This document shows, one piece after another, positions 1 through 6,991 of a stretch of DNA of 8,115 bases. A program made the position numbers and the translations under genes. Position 1 is the stretch's first letter. Each line of letters opens with the position of its first letter. The notes beneath the pieces were generated by a model, which saw only the letters and a list, made by a program, of their open reading frames with translations, was not told where the DNA came from and ran no database searches. The stretch comes from Gammaproteobacteria bacterium (GTDB lineage: Bacteria > Pseudomonadota > Gammaproteobacteria > SZUA-229): assembly GCA_013138755.1 (NCBI GenBank), contig WTCC01000217.1, forward strand, positions 1 to 8,115, read 5' to 3'.

Positions 1-474
1 TCGTTGGATCGATTATTTAAAGAAGACTATGATGACGGCTCGCTGGATCAGCTCATGCTGAGTCCAAATCCGCTAATGATTCTAGTGTTTGCCAAGGTTA
101 CGGCGCATTGGCTGCTAACGGGCTTGCCGTTGGTGATAATTGCGCCATTGTTGGGTTTGTTTATGTCATTGCCTGCCGATGCAGTGAGTGTTTTGGTATA
201 TAGTTTGCTATTGGGTACACCGGTATTAAGCTTAATCGGCGCAATCGGGGTTTCATTGACGGTAGCAGTGAACCGAGGCGGTGTTTTGCTGTCTTTAATC
301 GTTCTGCCGTTGTACATTCCGATATTGATTTTTGGTGCCAATGCGGTTGATGTGGCTACAGATGGTCTGAGTGTAAAGGGTCAGCTAACTTTTCTTGCTG
401 CGATGCTGGCGTTGGCCGCTTCGCTGGCGCCTTTAGCGACTGCAGTGGCTTTAAGAATTACGGCTTCGAGATAA
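1..474 (+). CDS. ccmB: CcmB, heme-exporter ABC-type membrane subunit (5'-truncated by window edge)
   Basis: CcmB is the inner-membrane permease-like subunit that pairs with the ATPase CcmA in the Ccm ABC complex, which releases holo-CcmE from CcmC. The frame is open from base 1 and ends at TAA 472-474, giving 157 codons. By comparison with the ~220-residue E. coli protein, about 65 N-terminal residues lie off the left edge. Visible family signatures are the LDRLFKEDYDDGSLDQLML segment at the start (E. coli: LERLFRDDLQDGSLEQLML), AHWLLTGLPL, the LLGTPVLSLIGAIGVSLTV helix and NRGGVLLSLIVLPLYIPILI. Several hydrophobic helices follow one another to the C-terminus, which ends in ALRI as in other CcmB proteins. 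A 40-nt gap separates it from ccmC. The first TTG at base 4 is internal and is not the start. Identity is near certain from sequence and gene order. Confidence 0.97.
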   Translation, partial: SLDRLFKEDYDDGSLDQLMLSPNPLMILVFAKVTAHWLLTGLPLVIIAPLLGLFMSLPADAVSVLVYSLLLGTPVLSLIGAIGVSLTVAVNRGGVLLSLIVLPLYIPILIFGANAVDVATDGLSVKGQLTFLAAMLALAASLAPLATAVALRITASR

Positions 475-514
475 CGGTCGACGGCTGGTTGACGAGATAA
501 ATAAAGAAATTATT

Positions 515-1252
515 ATGTGGAACTGGATACAGCGTTTTTCATCACCCAAGCATTTTTATGGCATGTCAGCCATGATTATCCCGTGGTTTGCTATCAGCGC
601 CTTGTTGATTGGCGTATACGGTCTATATCTTGGTTTATTCGTCGCGCCGACGGATTACCAACAAGGTGAAAGCTACCGCATCATTTTTGTACACGTGCCA
701 GCAGCATGGATGTCGCTGTTTATTTATATGGTGATGGCGACGTCGGCAGCGATTGGTATGATCTGGCAGATTCGTCTGGCCGACATGGTTGCTGCCGCAA
801 GTGCGCCAATTGGTGCTTCTTTCGCCTTTTTGGCGTTGGTGACAGGCTCGCTTTGGGGTAAACCTATGTGGGGCGCATACTGGGTATGGGATGCCCGATT
901 AACATCCGAGTTAATTTTGCTATTTTTATACTTTGGCTATATGGCGCTGCAGTCAGCCATCGAAGATCAGCGTAGCGCAGATAAAGCCAGTGGCTTACTA
1001 GCCATCGTGGGTGTGGTTAATATCCCTATAATTCATTATTCTGTTGAGTGGTGGAATACTTTGCACCAGGGCGCGACAGTGGCAAAATTTGATAAACCGT
1101 CAATGCATATCGATATGCTGATTCCACTATTATTAATGGCGGTGGCCTTTAAATTGTTTTATGGCGCCGTGGTTTTGGTAAGAACGAGAAATGAGGCGCT
1201 GTACCGAGATCGTAATCGCCGTTGGGTCAGAGAATTAATCGAGAAGTTATAA
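515..1252 (+). CDS. ccmC: CcmC, heme lyase-like protein that loads heme onto CcmE
   Basis: CcmC is the six-helix inner-membrane protein of the heme-handling family that binds heme at a periplasmic WWD domain and attaches it to CcmE. The 245-residue product has the usual family length. The core reads WGAYWVWDARLTSE at residues 119-132. The axial heme-ligand histidines are in place: His60 in FVHVPAAW and His184 in WWNTLHQG, the same numbers as in E. coli CcmC. Other signatures are PTDYQQGESYRIIF (45-58), LVTGSLWGKPMWG (108-120) and VVNIPIIHYSVEWWNTLHQG (167-186). The ATG at 515 aligns with the family N-terminus (MWNW). Its leader is A-rich (AAAGAAA at 503-509) rather than a strong Shine-Dalgarno. 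The stop overlaps the ccmD start by one base, so translational coupling is likely. I see no missing key residue. Confidence 0.98.
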   Translation: MWNWIQRFSSPKHFYGMSAMIIPWFAISALLIGVYGLYLGLFVAPTDYQQGESYRIIFVHVPAAWMSLFIYMVMATSAAIGMIWQIRLADMVAAASAPIGASFAFLALVTGSLWGKPMWGAYWVWDARLTSELILLFLYFGYMALQSAIEDQRSADKASGLLAIVGVVNIPIIHYSVEWWNTLHQGATVAKFDKPSMHIDMLIPLLLMAVAFKLFYGAVVLVRTRNEALYRDRNRRWVRELIEKL

Positions 1253-1434
1253 TGAACTGGTCAGAATTTTTTAATATGGGTGGCTATGCATTTTTTGTAT
1301 GGACATCCTATGCGCTTACATTAGTCGTTATAGTGCTCAATATTGTCTCACCGATGTTACAGCGTAAAAAAACCATCGCTCGCATAAAGCGCGCGATTAA
1401 GCGTGAAGCTGTTATCAATAAATCATCTAGTTAA
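1252..1434 (+). CDS. ccmD: CcmD, small heme-exporter accessory membrane protein
   Basis: CcmD is a small single-helix inner-membrane protein that stabilises the CcmABC-CcmE complex and helps release holo-CcmE. The product is 60 residues. It opens with WSEFFNMGGYAFFVW (residues 3-17), the conserved amphipathic signature of the family (E. coli: WNEFFAMGGYAFFVW). One transmembrane helix follows at about residues 15-41, and then a strongly basic cytoplasmic tail rich in Lys and Arg (QRKKTIARIKRAIKR). I chose the ATG at 1252, inside the TAATG overlap with the ccmC stop. A longer reading from TTG at 1222 would add ten residues with no family counterpart inside the ccmC coding region. A 39-nt gap follows before ccmE. 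Very short genes like this are often missed, but here context and motif agree. Confidence 0.95.
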   Translation: MNWSEFFNMGGYAFFVWTSYALTLVVIVLNIVSPMLQRKKTIARIKRAIKREAVINKSSS

Positions 1435-1473
1435 TATGAAGTGTAAGGCGTTAAGTAGATTAACGTAATTATT

Positions 1474-1920
1474 ATGAATAAAAGAAGTCGTCGAAAAGTT
1501 TTAGTGATTGGTGTTTTGTTTGGCGTGACGGTTGCTGCTGTTTTGGGCTTAACCGCATTCCAGGAAAACTTGCTGTATTTTTATAGCCCGACACAGGTGA
1601 TCGCAGGTGAAGCGCCAGAGAATCATTCGTTTCGTATCGGCGGTCTGGTCGTTGATGGTACGGTAAACCGTAAGCCTGACAGTTTAGATGTGCAGTTTGA
1701 TCTGACTGATAATACAGAAACGGTAACAGTTCAGTACACCGGTATTCTTCCTGATCTATTTCGTGAAGGGCAGGGTATCGTCGCCATGGGCAGCCTACAG
1801 CCTGGCGGATTATTTATTGCCGAAGAAGTGCTAGCAAAGCATGATGAAAATTATATGCCGCCAGAAGTTGCTGATGCACTAAAGGCTTCCGAAGAAGCTG
1901 CTAAGCAAAAAATGCAGTAG
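1474..1920 (+). CDS. ccmE: CcmE, periplasmic heme chaperone
   Basis: CcmE is the membrane-anchored heme chaperone that takes heme from CcmC covalently through a histidine and delivers it to CcmF/CcmH. The 148-residue product has a short basic cytoplasmic N-terminus (MNKRSRRK), one membrane anchor at about residues 9-28 and a periplasmic beta-barrel (OB-fold) domain. Signatures are SFRIGGLVVDGTV (52-64), YTGILPDLFREGQGIVAMG (88-106) and the heme-binding loop LAKHDENYMPPEV (120-132). His123 is the covalent heme attachment residue and Tyr127 the conserved axial ligand, matching His130/Tyr134 of E. coli. This is therefore the common HxxxY form, not the CxxxY form of some archaea and sulfate reducers. 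The C-terminal tail after residue 133 is charged and Ala/Lys-rich. Start ATG 1474 follows an AT-rich leader with no clear Shine-Dalgarno. Confidence 0.98.
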   Translation: MNKRSRRKVLVIGVLFGVTVAAVLGLTAFQENLLYFYSPTQVIAGEAPENHSFRIGGLVVDGTVNRKPDSLDVQFDLTDNTETVTVQYTGILPDLFREGQGIVAMGSLQPGGLFIAEEVLAKHDENYMPPEVADALKASEEAAKQKMQ

Positions 1921-1972
1921 TGAAGTTTAAACTCTAAAAGACAGTCGTCGACAATTTGCTTAGAGAATAATT

Positions 1973-3937
1973 ATGATTCCTGAACTTGGTCACTTTGCCC
2001 TAATCATCGCTTTCGCTATATCCATAGTGCAAAGTATCGTGCCGTTAATCGGTGCAGCTAAAAATGACAGTGCCTTAATCTCCATGGCAAGGCCGGCTGC
2101 GTTAACGCAGTTTTTGTTTGTTGGCTTAGCTTATGCAGCGTTAACGCAAGCGTTCATCGTGCATGATTTTTCAGTATTGTACGTATCCAGACATTCTAAT
2201 CTTGTACAGCCATTGATGTACCGAATCTCGGGCGTGTGGGGCTCACATGAAGGTTCCTTGCTGCTGTGGTCGTTAATCCTTTCGCTGTGGACGATTGCGG
2301 TCGCAATCTACAGTAGGAACTTGCCTGAGATATTAATGGCACGTGTGTTAGCTGTTATGGCGATGATCAGTACGGGGTTTTTAGCGTTCATGTTATTTAC
2401 CTCAAATCCGTTTGAACGAATTTTCCCGGCGCCACTCGATGGCAGTGAATTAAATCCATTGTTGCAGGACCCAGGTCTTATTATTCATCCGCCAATGTTA
2501 TACATGGGTTACGTCGGTTTTTCTGTCGCCTTTGCTTTTGCTGTTGCGGCATTGCTTGGCGGCAAGTTAGATGCAACATGGGCAAGGTGGTCGCGTCCGT
2601 GGACAACGATTGCCTGGAGCTTTCTGACCTTCGGTATCGCACTAGGTAGCTGGTGGGCTTATAACGAATTGGGCTGGGGCGGTTGGTGGTTCTGGGACCC
2701 CGTTGAAAATGCATCATTCATGCCGTGGTTGGTGGGTACCGCATTGATTCATTCATTGGCGAGTACAGAGAAACGTGGCGTGTTTAAAAGCTGGACAGTG
2801 TTGCTGGCGATACTCGCCTTTTCATTAAGTTTGTTGGGTACGTTTATCGTCCGTTCAGGTGTTCTGGTTTCAGTGCATGCGTTTGCTACAGACCCTGCTC
2901 GTGGTGTTTTTATTCTTGCCTTCCTCGTCGTCGTAATCGGCGGTTCTCTTGGTTTGTACGCATGGCGTTCTGCGACTGTTGTTAGCTATGGGCGGTTCAC
3001 CTGGTTTTCTAAGGAAACAGCATTGTTATTAAACAACATCATTTTTCTGACAGCAGCAACGGCGGTGTTCGTTGGTACCATGTATCCGCTGGTCGTGGAT
3101 GCGTTTGGTATCGGTAAGATATCAGTGGGCAGGCCTTATTTTGATACCATGTTTTCATTCGTGGCGATTCCGTTGTTGATACTATTAGGTGTTGGTCCTG
3201 CTGTGCGTTGGAAAGGCGATAATGTCGCGCGGATTGCTAAGGTAAGCATATTCTTTTTTATTATCTCATTAGTGATTGGTTTGTTATTGCCGTTTTTGAT
3301 TGAAGATAAATTAAATGTGGCGACTGGTCTGGGGTTTGCTGGAGCACTGTGGGTAGCACTCACTACATTAAAAGAATTGTTCGAGCGTATATCCAAAAAG
3401 CTGAAATTATCGCTTTCCTATATCGGCATGGTAGTGGCACATCTTGGCATAGCAGTGTTCGTTGTCGGCGTGACAACGACAGTTACTTACAGTGAAGAAA
3501 AAGATCTGCGTATGGTACCGGGTAGCAGTTATAACATCTCTGGTTATGAATTCCGTTTTCAAGGCGTACGAAAAGTTAATGGCCCGAATTACATAGCAGA
3601 CGAAGCGGTAATTGAGGTGTGGCGCGGTGGAGAAAAGTCAGGAGACTTGCTGCCGCAAAAAAGAATATATAGTGGCAAGGGTAATCCGATGACGGATGCA
3701 TCGATCGATAAAACATTATTTCGAGATCTGTATGCAGCCCTGGGTGAAGAGCTAGAGGGCGGAGCATGGAGTATGCGGGTTTATTACAAACCAATGATTC
3801 GATGGATATGGTTAGGTACTCTGTTTATGACTTTCGGTGGTCTTCTGGCAGTAAGTGATAAACGCTATCGGCAAAAAGCAAAACGAAAGTCTGCTCGGTC
3901 GCTTGAGCCAGTTAGTGAAGCAACTGGTAACGCCTGA
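1973..3937 (+). CDS. ccmF: CcmF, cytochrome c heme lyase core subunit
   Basis: CcmF is the large polytopic protein that, with CcmH, transfers heme from holo-CcmE to the CXXCH thiols of apocytochrome c. The 654-residue product is close to the E. coli length of 647. The WWD domain reads ELGWGGWWFWDPVENASFMPW at residues 232-252 (written in full only by its key residues W235, W238, W239, W241 and D242). Four conserved histidines occur one position before their E. coli counterparts: His172 (IHPPMLYMGY), His260 (ALIHS), His302 (SVHAFATDP) and His490 (VVAHLGIA). These correspond to the periplasmic heme-ligand pair and the buried heme b pair. A run of about 15 membrane helices and a periplasmic domain at about residues 505-605 complete the family layout. 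AGAG at 1962-1965 gives a modest ribosome site. The gene ends five bases before ccmG. Confidence 0.98.
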   Translation: MIPELGHFALIIAFAISIVQSIVPLIGAAKNDSALISMARPAALTQFLFVGLAYAALTQAFIVHDFSVLYVSRHSNLVQPLMYRISGVWGSHEGSLLLWSLILSLWTIAVAIYSRNLPEILMARVLAVMAMISTGFLAFMLFTSNPFERIFPAPLDGSELNPLLQDPGLIIHPPMLYMGYVGFSVAFAFAVAALLGGKLDATWARWSRPWTTIAWSFLTFGIALGSWWAYNELGWGGWWFWDPVENASFMPWLVGTALIHSLASTEKRGVFKSWTVLLAILAFSLSLLGTFIVRSGVLVSVHAFATDPARGVFILAFLVVVIGGSLGLYAWRSATVVSYGRFTWFSKETALLLNNIIFLTAATAVFVGTMYPLVVDAFGIGKISVGRPYFDTMFSFVAIPLLILLGVGPAVRWKGDNVARIAKVSIFFFIISLVIGLLLPFLIEDKLNVATGLGFAGALWVALTTLKELFERISKKLKLSLSYIGMVVAHLGIAVFVVGVTTTVTYSEEKDLRMVPGSSYNISGYEFRFQGVRKVNGPNYIADEAVIEVWRGGEKSGDLLPQKRIYSGKGNPMTDASIDKTLFRDLYAALGEELEGGAWSMRVYYKPMIRWIWLGTLFMTFGGLLAVSDKRYRQKAKRKSARSLEPVSEATGNA

Positions 3938-3942
3938 TCATT

Positions 3943-4482
3943 ATGGGAAACGTGCAGCCAACATTATTACGTCGTTTTATGCCGCTCATCATATTTTCGG
4001 TGTTAGTCATTTTTTTAGCCGTGGGTTTAACTTTAAATCCGCGGGAAGTCCCTTCACCTCTAATAGGTAAGCCTGCTCCCGAGTTTGAGTTACCACTATT
4101 GCTGCAAGAAGGAAGCTTTTCAAATAAAGATTTAATCGGCCACGTGACCTTGGTTAATGTGTGGGCAAGCTGGTGTTTTGCCTGTCGTCAGGAGCATGAA
4201 ACGATAAAATATTTAAGCCGCCAGGGCGTAAGAATCATCGGTTTAAATTATAAAGACGAAGCGAGTGATGCTAAGCAGTGGTTGGCAAAACTAGGTAACC
4301 CTTATCAGGCAATAGCTGCAGATCGCGATGGTCGGATTGCGATTGATTGGGGCGTTTATGGTGCGCCAGAAACATTTTTAATCGATCAACAAGGTATCAT
4401 TCGCCATAAGGTGATAGGCCCATTGTCAGATCAGGCAAAGTTTGATGCCTTGATGACGGTAATGGAAACTTTAAACAAATAA
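3943..4482 (+). CDS. ccmG: CcmG/DsbE, membrane-anchored thioredoxin-like reductant with a CFAC active site
   Basis: CcmG (DsbE) is a periplasmic thioredoxin-fold reductase that supplies electrons to CcmH/apocytochrome c. The 179-residue product has an N-terminal signal anchor at about residues 13-31. The linker NPREVPSPLIGKPAPEFELP (32-51) is typical of CcmG, and a thioredoxin domain follows. The active site is WASWCFACRQEH with Cys78 and Cys81. The conserved acidic residue after it is Glu84, and the cis-proline loop is GVYGAPETFLID (Pro142). NYKDE (102-106) and KLGNPY (116-121) are further family marks. The unusual point is the CXXC dipeptide: Phe-Ala, where E. coli has Pro-Thr (CPTC). All other landmarks are intact, so an active protein is expected. 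The start ATG 3943 lies five bases after the ccmF stop. Confidence in family is very high. Confidence 0.97.
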   Translation: MGNVQPTLLRRFMPLIIFSVLVIFLAVGLTLNPREVPSPLIGKPAPEFELPLLLQEGSFSNKDLIGHVTLVNVWASWCFACRQEHETIKYLSRQGVRIIGLNYKDEASDAKQWLAKLGNPYQAIAADRDGRIAIDWGVYGAPETFLIDQQGIIRHKVIGPLSDQAKFDALMTVMETLNK

Positions 4483-4505
4483 AATTATTTAATTAAAACT
4501 GTTTC

Positions 4506-4994
4506 ATGAATAAAACACTCTCTATCATAATGCTTGCTGTCGCTCTATCTTTTGTAGTTAGGGCTATCGCCGCCCCGATTGAAACGTTTAAATTTGATTC
4601 GCCCGACACTGAAAAAGTTTTTCATAAATTAAGTGATGAGTTGCGCTGCCTGGTTTGTCAGAATCAAAATATTGCAGAATCAAATGCGGATCTGGCCAAA
4701 GATTTACGGCTTGAGATTTACACCATGTTGATGGATGGAAAAACAGAAGATGAGATTATCGACTTCATGGTGCAGAGATACGGTGATTACGTGTTATATC
4801 GTCCGCCGTTTAAACCAATGACCTGGCTGTTGTGGTTTGGGCCATTAATCGTGTTCATTATGGGTTTGATTTATGCAATACGTTTTATGCGGTCGCAGTC
4901 GTCAGAGCCATCGCAAGAAAGCATGAGCGAAGAAGATATCGAGAGAGTTAAAAATCTTCATGCAGATTTAGACGCAGAGCAGGGTGAAAAATAA
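4506..4994 (+). CDS. ccmH: CcmH, periplasmic thiol protein of the heme ligation complex (short form)
   Basis: CcmH is a membrane-anchored periplasmic protein with a three-helix fold whose cysteine pair interacts with the apocytochrome CXXCH and with CcmG. The 162-residue product has a cleavable-looking signal peptide (hydrophobic residues ~5-22, cleavage probably after AIA or IAA at 22-23). The signature LRCLVCQNQNIAESNADLAKD spans residues 46-66, with Cys48 and Cys51. It continues with IYTMLMDGKTEDEIIDFMVQRYGDYVLYRPPF (key residues Arg91, Tyr92, Gly93, Pro100, Pro101). A single C-terminal membrane helix lies at about 106-127, before an acidic cytoplasmic tail. This is the short form (CycL/Ccl2-like), unlike E. 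coli CcmH, which is fused to a CcmI-like TPR domain. The separate ccmI two bases downstream supplies that part. The 23-nt leader is AT-rich with no Shine-Dalgarno. Confidence 0.97.
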   Translation: MNKTLSIIMLAVALSFVVRAIAAPIETFKFDSPDTEKVFHKLSDELRCLVCQNQNIAESNADLAKDLRLEIYTMLMDGKTEDEIIDFMVQRYGDYVLYRPPFKPMTWLLWFGPLIVFIMGLIYAIRFMRSQSSEPSQESMSEEDIERVKNLHADLDAEQGEK

Positions 4995-4996
4995 AG

Positions 4997-6283
4997 ATGA
5001 ATATCATGTTCTGGGTAATATTAATTCTTATGTTGCTGGTTGCCATAGGGATATTGGTTTATCCGCTATTGAGAGTCAGAAAAAATAGTTCGCTGGCATA
5101 TAAAGATAGTAATTTAAGTATCAATGATGAAAAAATAAAAGAGTTAGATCTCGATTTAAAAGAAGGTCGAATAGATCAGGTCTTTTATAAAGCAGCAAGA
5201 GAAGAGCTTGATAAGGAGTTGTTGCTCGATATCCCTGCTGAGAATCAGCAGACGGCTGCACTACACTATACCGGCACAGCAGAGCGTCGTCCGGCGTTAG
5301 CGTTAATGATTACTGTCTTTGTCCCCATGTTAGCGTTACTGCTGTATCTCGAACTTGGTATGCACACCGTGAGTGATGAGACATTTGCAGCAGATCAAAC
5401 ACCAGTAAAAAAACAGCTGTCAGTTGAGGAAATGGCCGCCAAGCTAGAAGCGCACATTGAGAAGAATGGTGGTAGTGCCGAAGAATGGATAATGTTTGGT
5501 CGATCGCATAAGCATCTGGGACGATCTGAGCTGGCGGCGAACGCTTTTGCAGTTGCTTTGGAACAGGACTCTGAAAATGCGCAGTTACTGTTAGAAAGTG
5601 CTGAGGTAATCGCGCTAACTAATAACCGTGCTTTTACTCCTAAGGCCGTTCAGCAGGTAGAGAAAGCATATAAGCTTGAGCCTGATAACGCTAATGTACT
5701 ATGGTTTGCCGGGGTTTCTGCTTATCAGGCGGGAGAATACCAAACAGCGATCGATCGATTATTAAAACTGTTGCCGACAGCGAAAGAAGACGATGTTATG
5801 CGGTCGATAATAGGTGTCGTTGCCAAGTCGCGAGATCAATTGGTCGCTCAAGGAAAAGAAATGCCTGAACTCGAAGCATTGTTGGACATCAGAGTAAATG
5901 CAGAGCCATTACAGGCAACAGGTGAGAATGCTGTTTCGACAAGTTTGACTGTGATGATTGATATCAGCAAAGAAGCACGTGAGAAATTTAATGCAGACGA
6001 TCTGGTTTTTGTCTATGCTAAAGCTAAGCAAGGGCCTCGGATGCCGCTGGCAGCTAAGCGGATTAAGCTTGCAGACCTGCCCGCTAAGGTGATACTGGAT
6101 GACAGTATGGCAATGGTTGATGGTATGAATATCAGCGCCTTCAGCCAGCTGGTGGTATCAGCTAGAGTGACGAAATCGGGTGCAGCCATTGCGCAGAGTG
6201 GTGACTACCTGGGTAGCATCGATGTAGAAACTAAATCAGCGACAGCGGTACTCGATATAGTTATCGATACCGTGGTTCCTTAA
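4997..6283 (+). CDS. ccmI: CcmI/CycH, TPR-containing apocytochrome c chaperone
   Basis: CcmI holds the C-terminus of apocytochrome c and presents it to the CcmF/CcmH ligation complex. The 428-residue product starts with a membrane helix (about residues 4-25). A cytoplasmic loop follows with the family N-domain signature KELDLDLKEGRIDQVFYKAAREEL (key residues E49, L50, E57, G58, Y64, A67, E69, L71). A second helix lies at about 99-120, so the rest is periplasmic. The periplasmic part has TPR-like helical repeats at roughly 160-260 (EEWIMFGRSHKHLGRSELAA, then AVQQVEKAYKLEPDNANVLW, then GEYQTAIDRLLKLLP). A beta-rich C-terminal domain follows at about 312-412. AGGG at 4981-4984 is the nearest Shine-Dalgarno-like stretch, 12 bases before ATG 4997. 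The two-base gap from ccmH suggests coupled translation. TPR boundaries are approximate. Confidence 0.94.
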   Translation: MNIMFWVILILMLLVAIGILVYPLLRVRKNSSLAYKDSNLSINDEKIKELDLDLKEGRIDQVFYKAAREELDKELLLDIPAENQQTAALHYTGTAERRPALALMITVFVPMLALLLYLELGMHTVSDETFAADQTPVKKQLSVEEMAAKLEAHIEKNGGSAEEWIMFGRSHKHLGRSELAANAFAVALEQDSENAQLLLESAEVIALTNNRAFTPKAVQQVEKAYKLEPDNANVLWFAGVSAYQAGEYQTAIDRLLKLLPTAKEDDVMRSIIGVVAKSRDQLVAQGKEMPELEALLDIRVNAEPLQATGENAVSTSLTVMIDISKEAREKFNADDLVFVYAKAKQGPRMPLAAKRIKLADLPAKVILDDSMAMVDGMNISAFSQLVVSARVTKSGAAIAQSGDYLGSIDVETKSATAVLDIVIDTVVP

Positions 6284-6325
6284 TCTAACGTTATACAACT
6301 ATAAGAAGAAGAGAGATAAGTTAGT

Positions 6326-6940
6326 ATGAAAAAGTTACTCGTATTTATATTTTTAATTATTAGTGCCATAGCCTGCCAGGCCGAGAGCTATAAAGAAGGT
6401 GTTCATTATAAAGAGCTTCCCCAGCAAGTTGCTGTGAGTGGCGATAAGGTTGAGGTGTTAGAGTTTTTTTGGTACGGCTGCACCCATTGTTACTCTTTTG
6501 AGCCATTCATAAAGTCATGGAAAAAGTCGAAACCAGCAAATGTCGAGTTTAAACGAGTCCCCGCAATATTTAGACCAGATTGGGAGATTCAAGCACGAGC
6601 TTATTACGCATTAAGCAATATGGGTGTAATAGAGGAAGTGCATGGAAAAATATTTGAGGCGATACATAAAGATAAAAACCGATTAAATAAAAAAGAGCAT
6701 ATGGTAAATTTTGTCTCTCAAAATGGGGTAGATAGAAAGCAGTTTCTTGAGGAATATAATTCATTTGCTGTCGACACTATGGTGAGAAAAGCCAAGAAGA
6801 AACAAAAGGCATATCAAATACAGGGTGTACCGACAGTAATCGTTAATGGGAAATACCAGACCAGTGGTTCGATGGCGGGTAATTACGATAACCTGATTAA
6901 AATAATTAATTATTTGGTGAAGAAAGAATCAACGAAATAG
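6326..6940 (+). CDS. dsbA: DsbA-family periplasmic thiol:disulfide oxidoreductase with a CTHC active site
   Basis: DsbA introduces disulfides into exported proteins and is normally reoxidised by DsbB. The 204-residue product has a signal peptide (MKK, hydrophobic ~4-16, cleavage probably after CQA at 19). It then has the family opening YKEGVHYKELPQ, a thioredoxin fold with active site FFWYGCTHCYSFEP (Cys52, Cys55), an inserted helical domain (~85-155) and the cis-proline loop QGVPTVIVNGKYQTSGS (Pro169). FWYGCxHCYxFEP is the DsbA form common in Pseudomonas-like gammaproteobacteria, where the site is CPHC; here Thr replaces Pro. The protein is lysine-rich. Its middle part is more AT-rich than the ccm genes (about 25% GC by hand count at 6661-6720). 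GAGAGA at 6311-6316 gives a reasonable ribosome site for ATG 6326. It lies 42 bases after ccmI with no visible terminator between. dsbB is not in the window. Confidence 0.93.
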   Translation: MKKLLVFIFLIISAIACQAESYKEGVHYKELPQQVAVSGDKVEVLEFFWYGCTHCYSFEPFIKSWKKSKPANVEFKRVPAIFRPDWEIQARAYYALSNMGVIEEVHGKIFEAIHKDKNRLNKKEHMVNFVSQNGVDRKQFLEEYNSFAVDTMVRKAKKKQKAYQIQGVPTVIVNGKYQTSGSMAGNYDNLIKIINYLVKKESTK

Positions 6941-6978
6941 GCAGGCATAAGGCGACACTATTTTTAGACAGACATCAT

Positions 6979-6984
6979 GGGAGA
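6979..6984 (+). promoter_or_regulatory. Shine-Dalgarno that sets the lipoprotein start
   Basis: GGGAGA lies seven bases before ATG 6992. It is the strongest ribosome-binding site in the window. It overlaps an earlier in-frame ATG at 6977, which has no such site ahead of it. It therefore favours 6992 as the start, and that choice also gives a normal lipoprotein signal peptide. Confidence 0.75.
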
Positions 6985-6991
6985 TATTTAT

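Noticed and set aside
1222..1251. TTG at 1222 as start of ccmD
   Set aside because: The added ten residues lie inside the ccmC coding region and have no counterpart in CcmD proteins; the TAATG overlap start at 1252 fits the family.
1924..1933. Ten-base palindrome AGTTTAAACT between ccmE and ccmF
   Set aside because: It is AT-rich, has no loop or T run, and can arise by chance; there is no sign of a separate ccmF promoter there.
2481..3794. - strand reading frames of 70-90 codons inside ccmF
   Set aside because: They overlap a conserved membrane protein completely, have no ribosome sites or recognisable domains, and are antisense shadows.
6365..6382. Possible lipobox at Cys17 of DsbA (SAIAC)
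   Set aside because: The -3 residue is Ala, not a typical Leu/Val/Ile, and a signal peptidase I site after CQA fits better, so I treat it as a soluble periplasmic protein.
6977..6991. Earlier in-frame ATG at 6977 as start of the lipoprotein
   Set aside because: It has no ribosome site ahead of it and would itself contain the GGGAGA site that serves ATG 6992. The shorter form gives a normal lipoprotein signal peptide.
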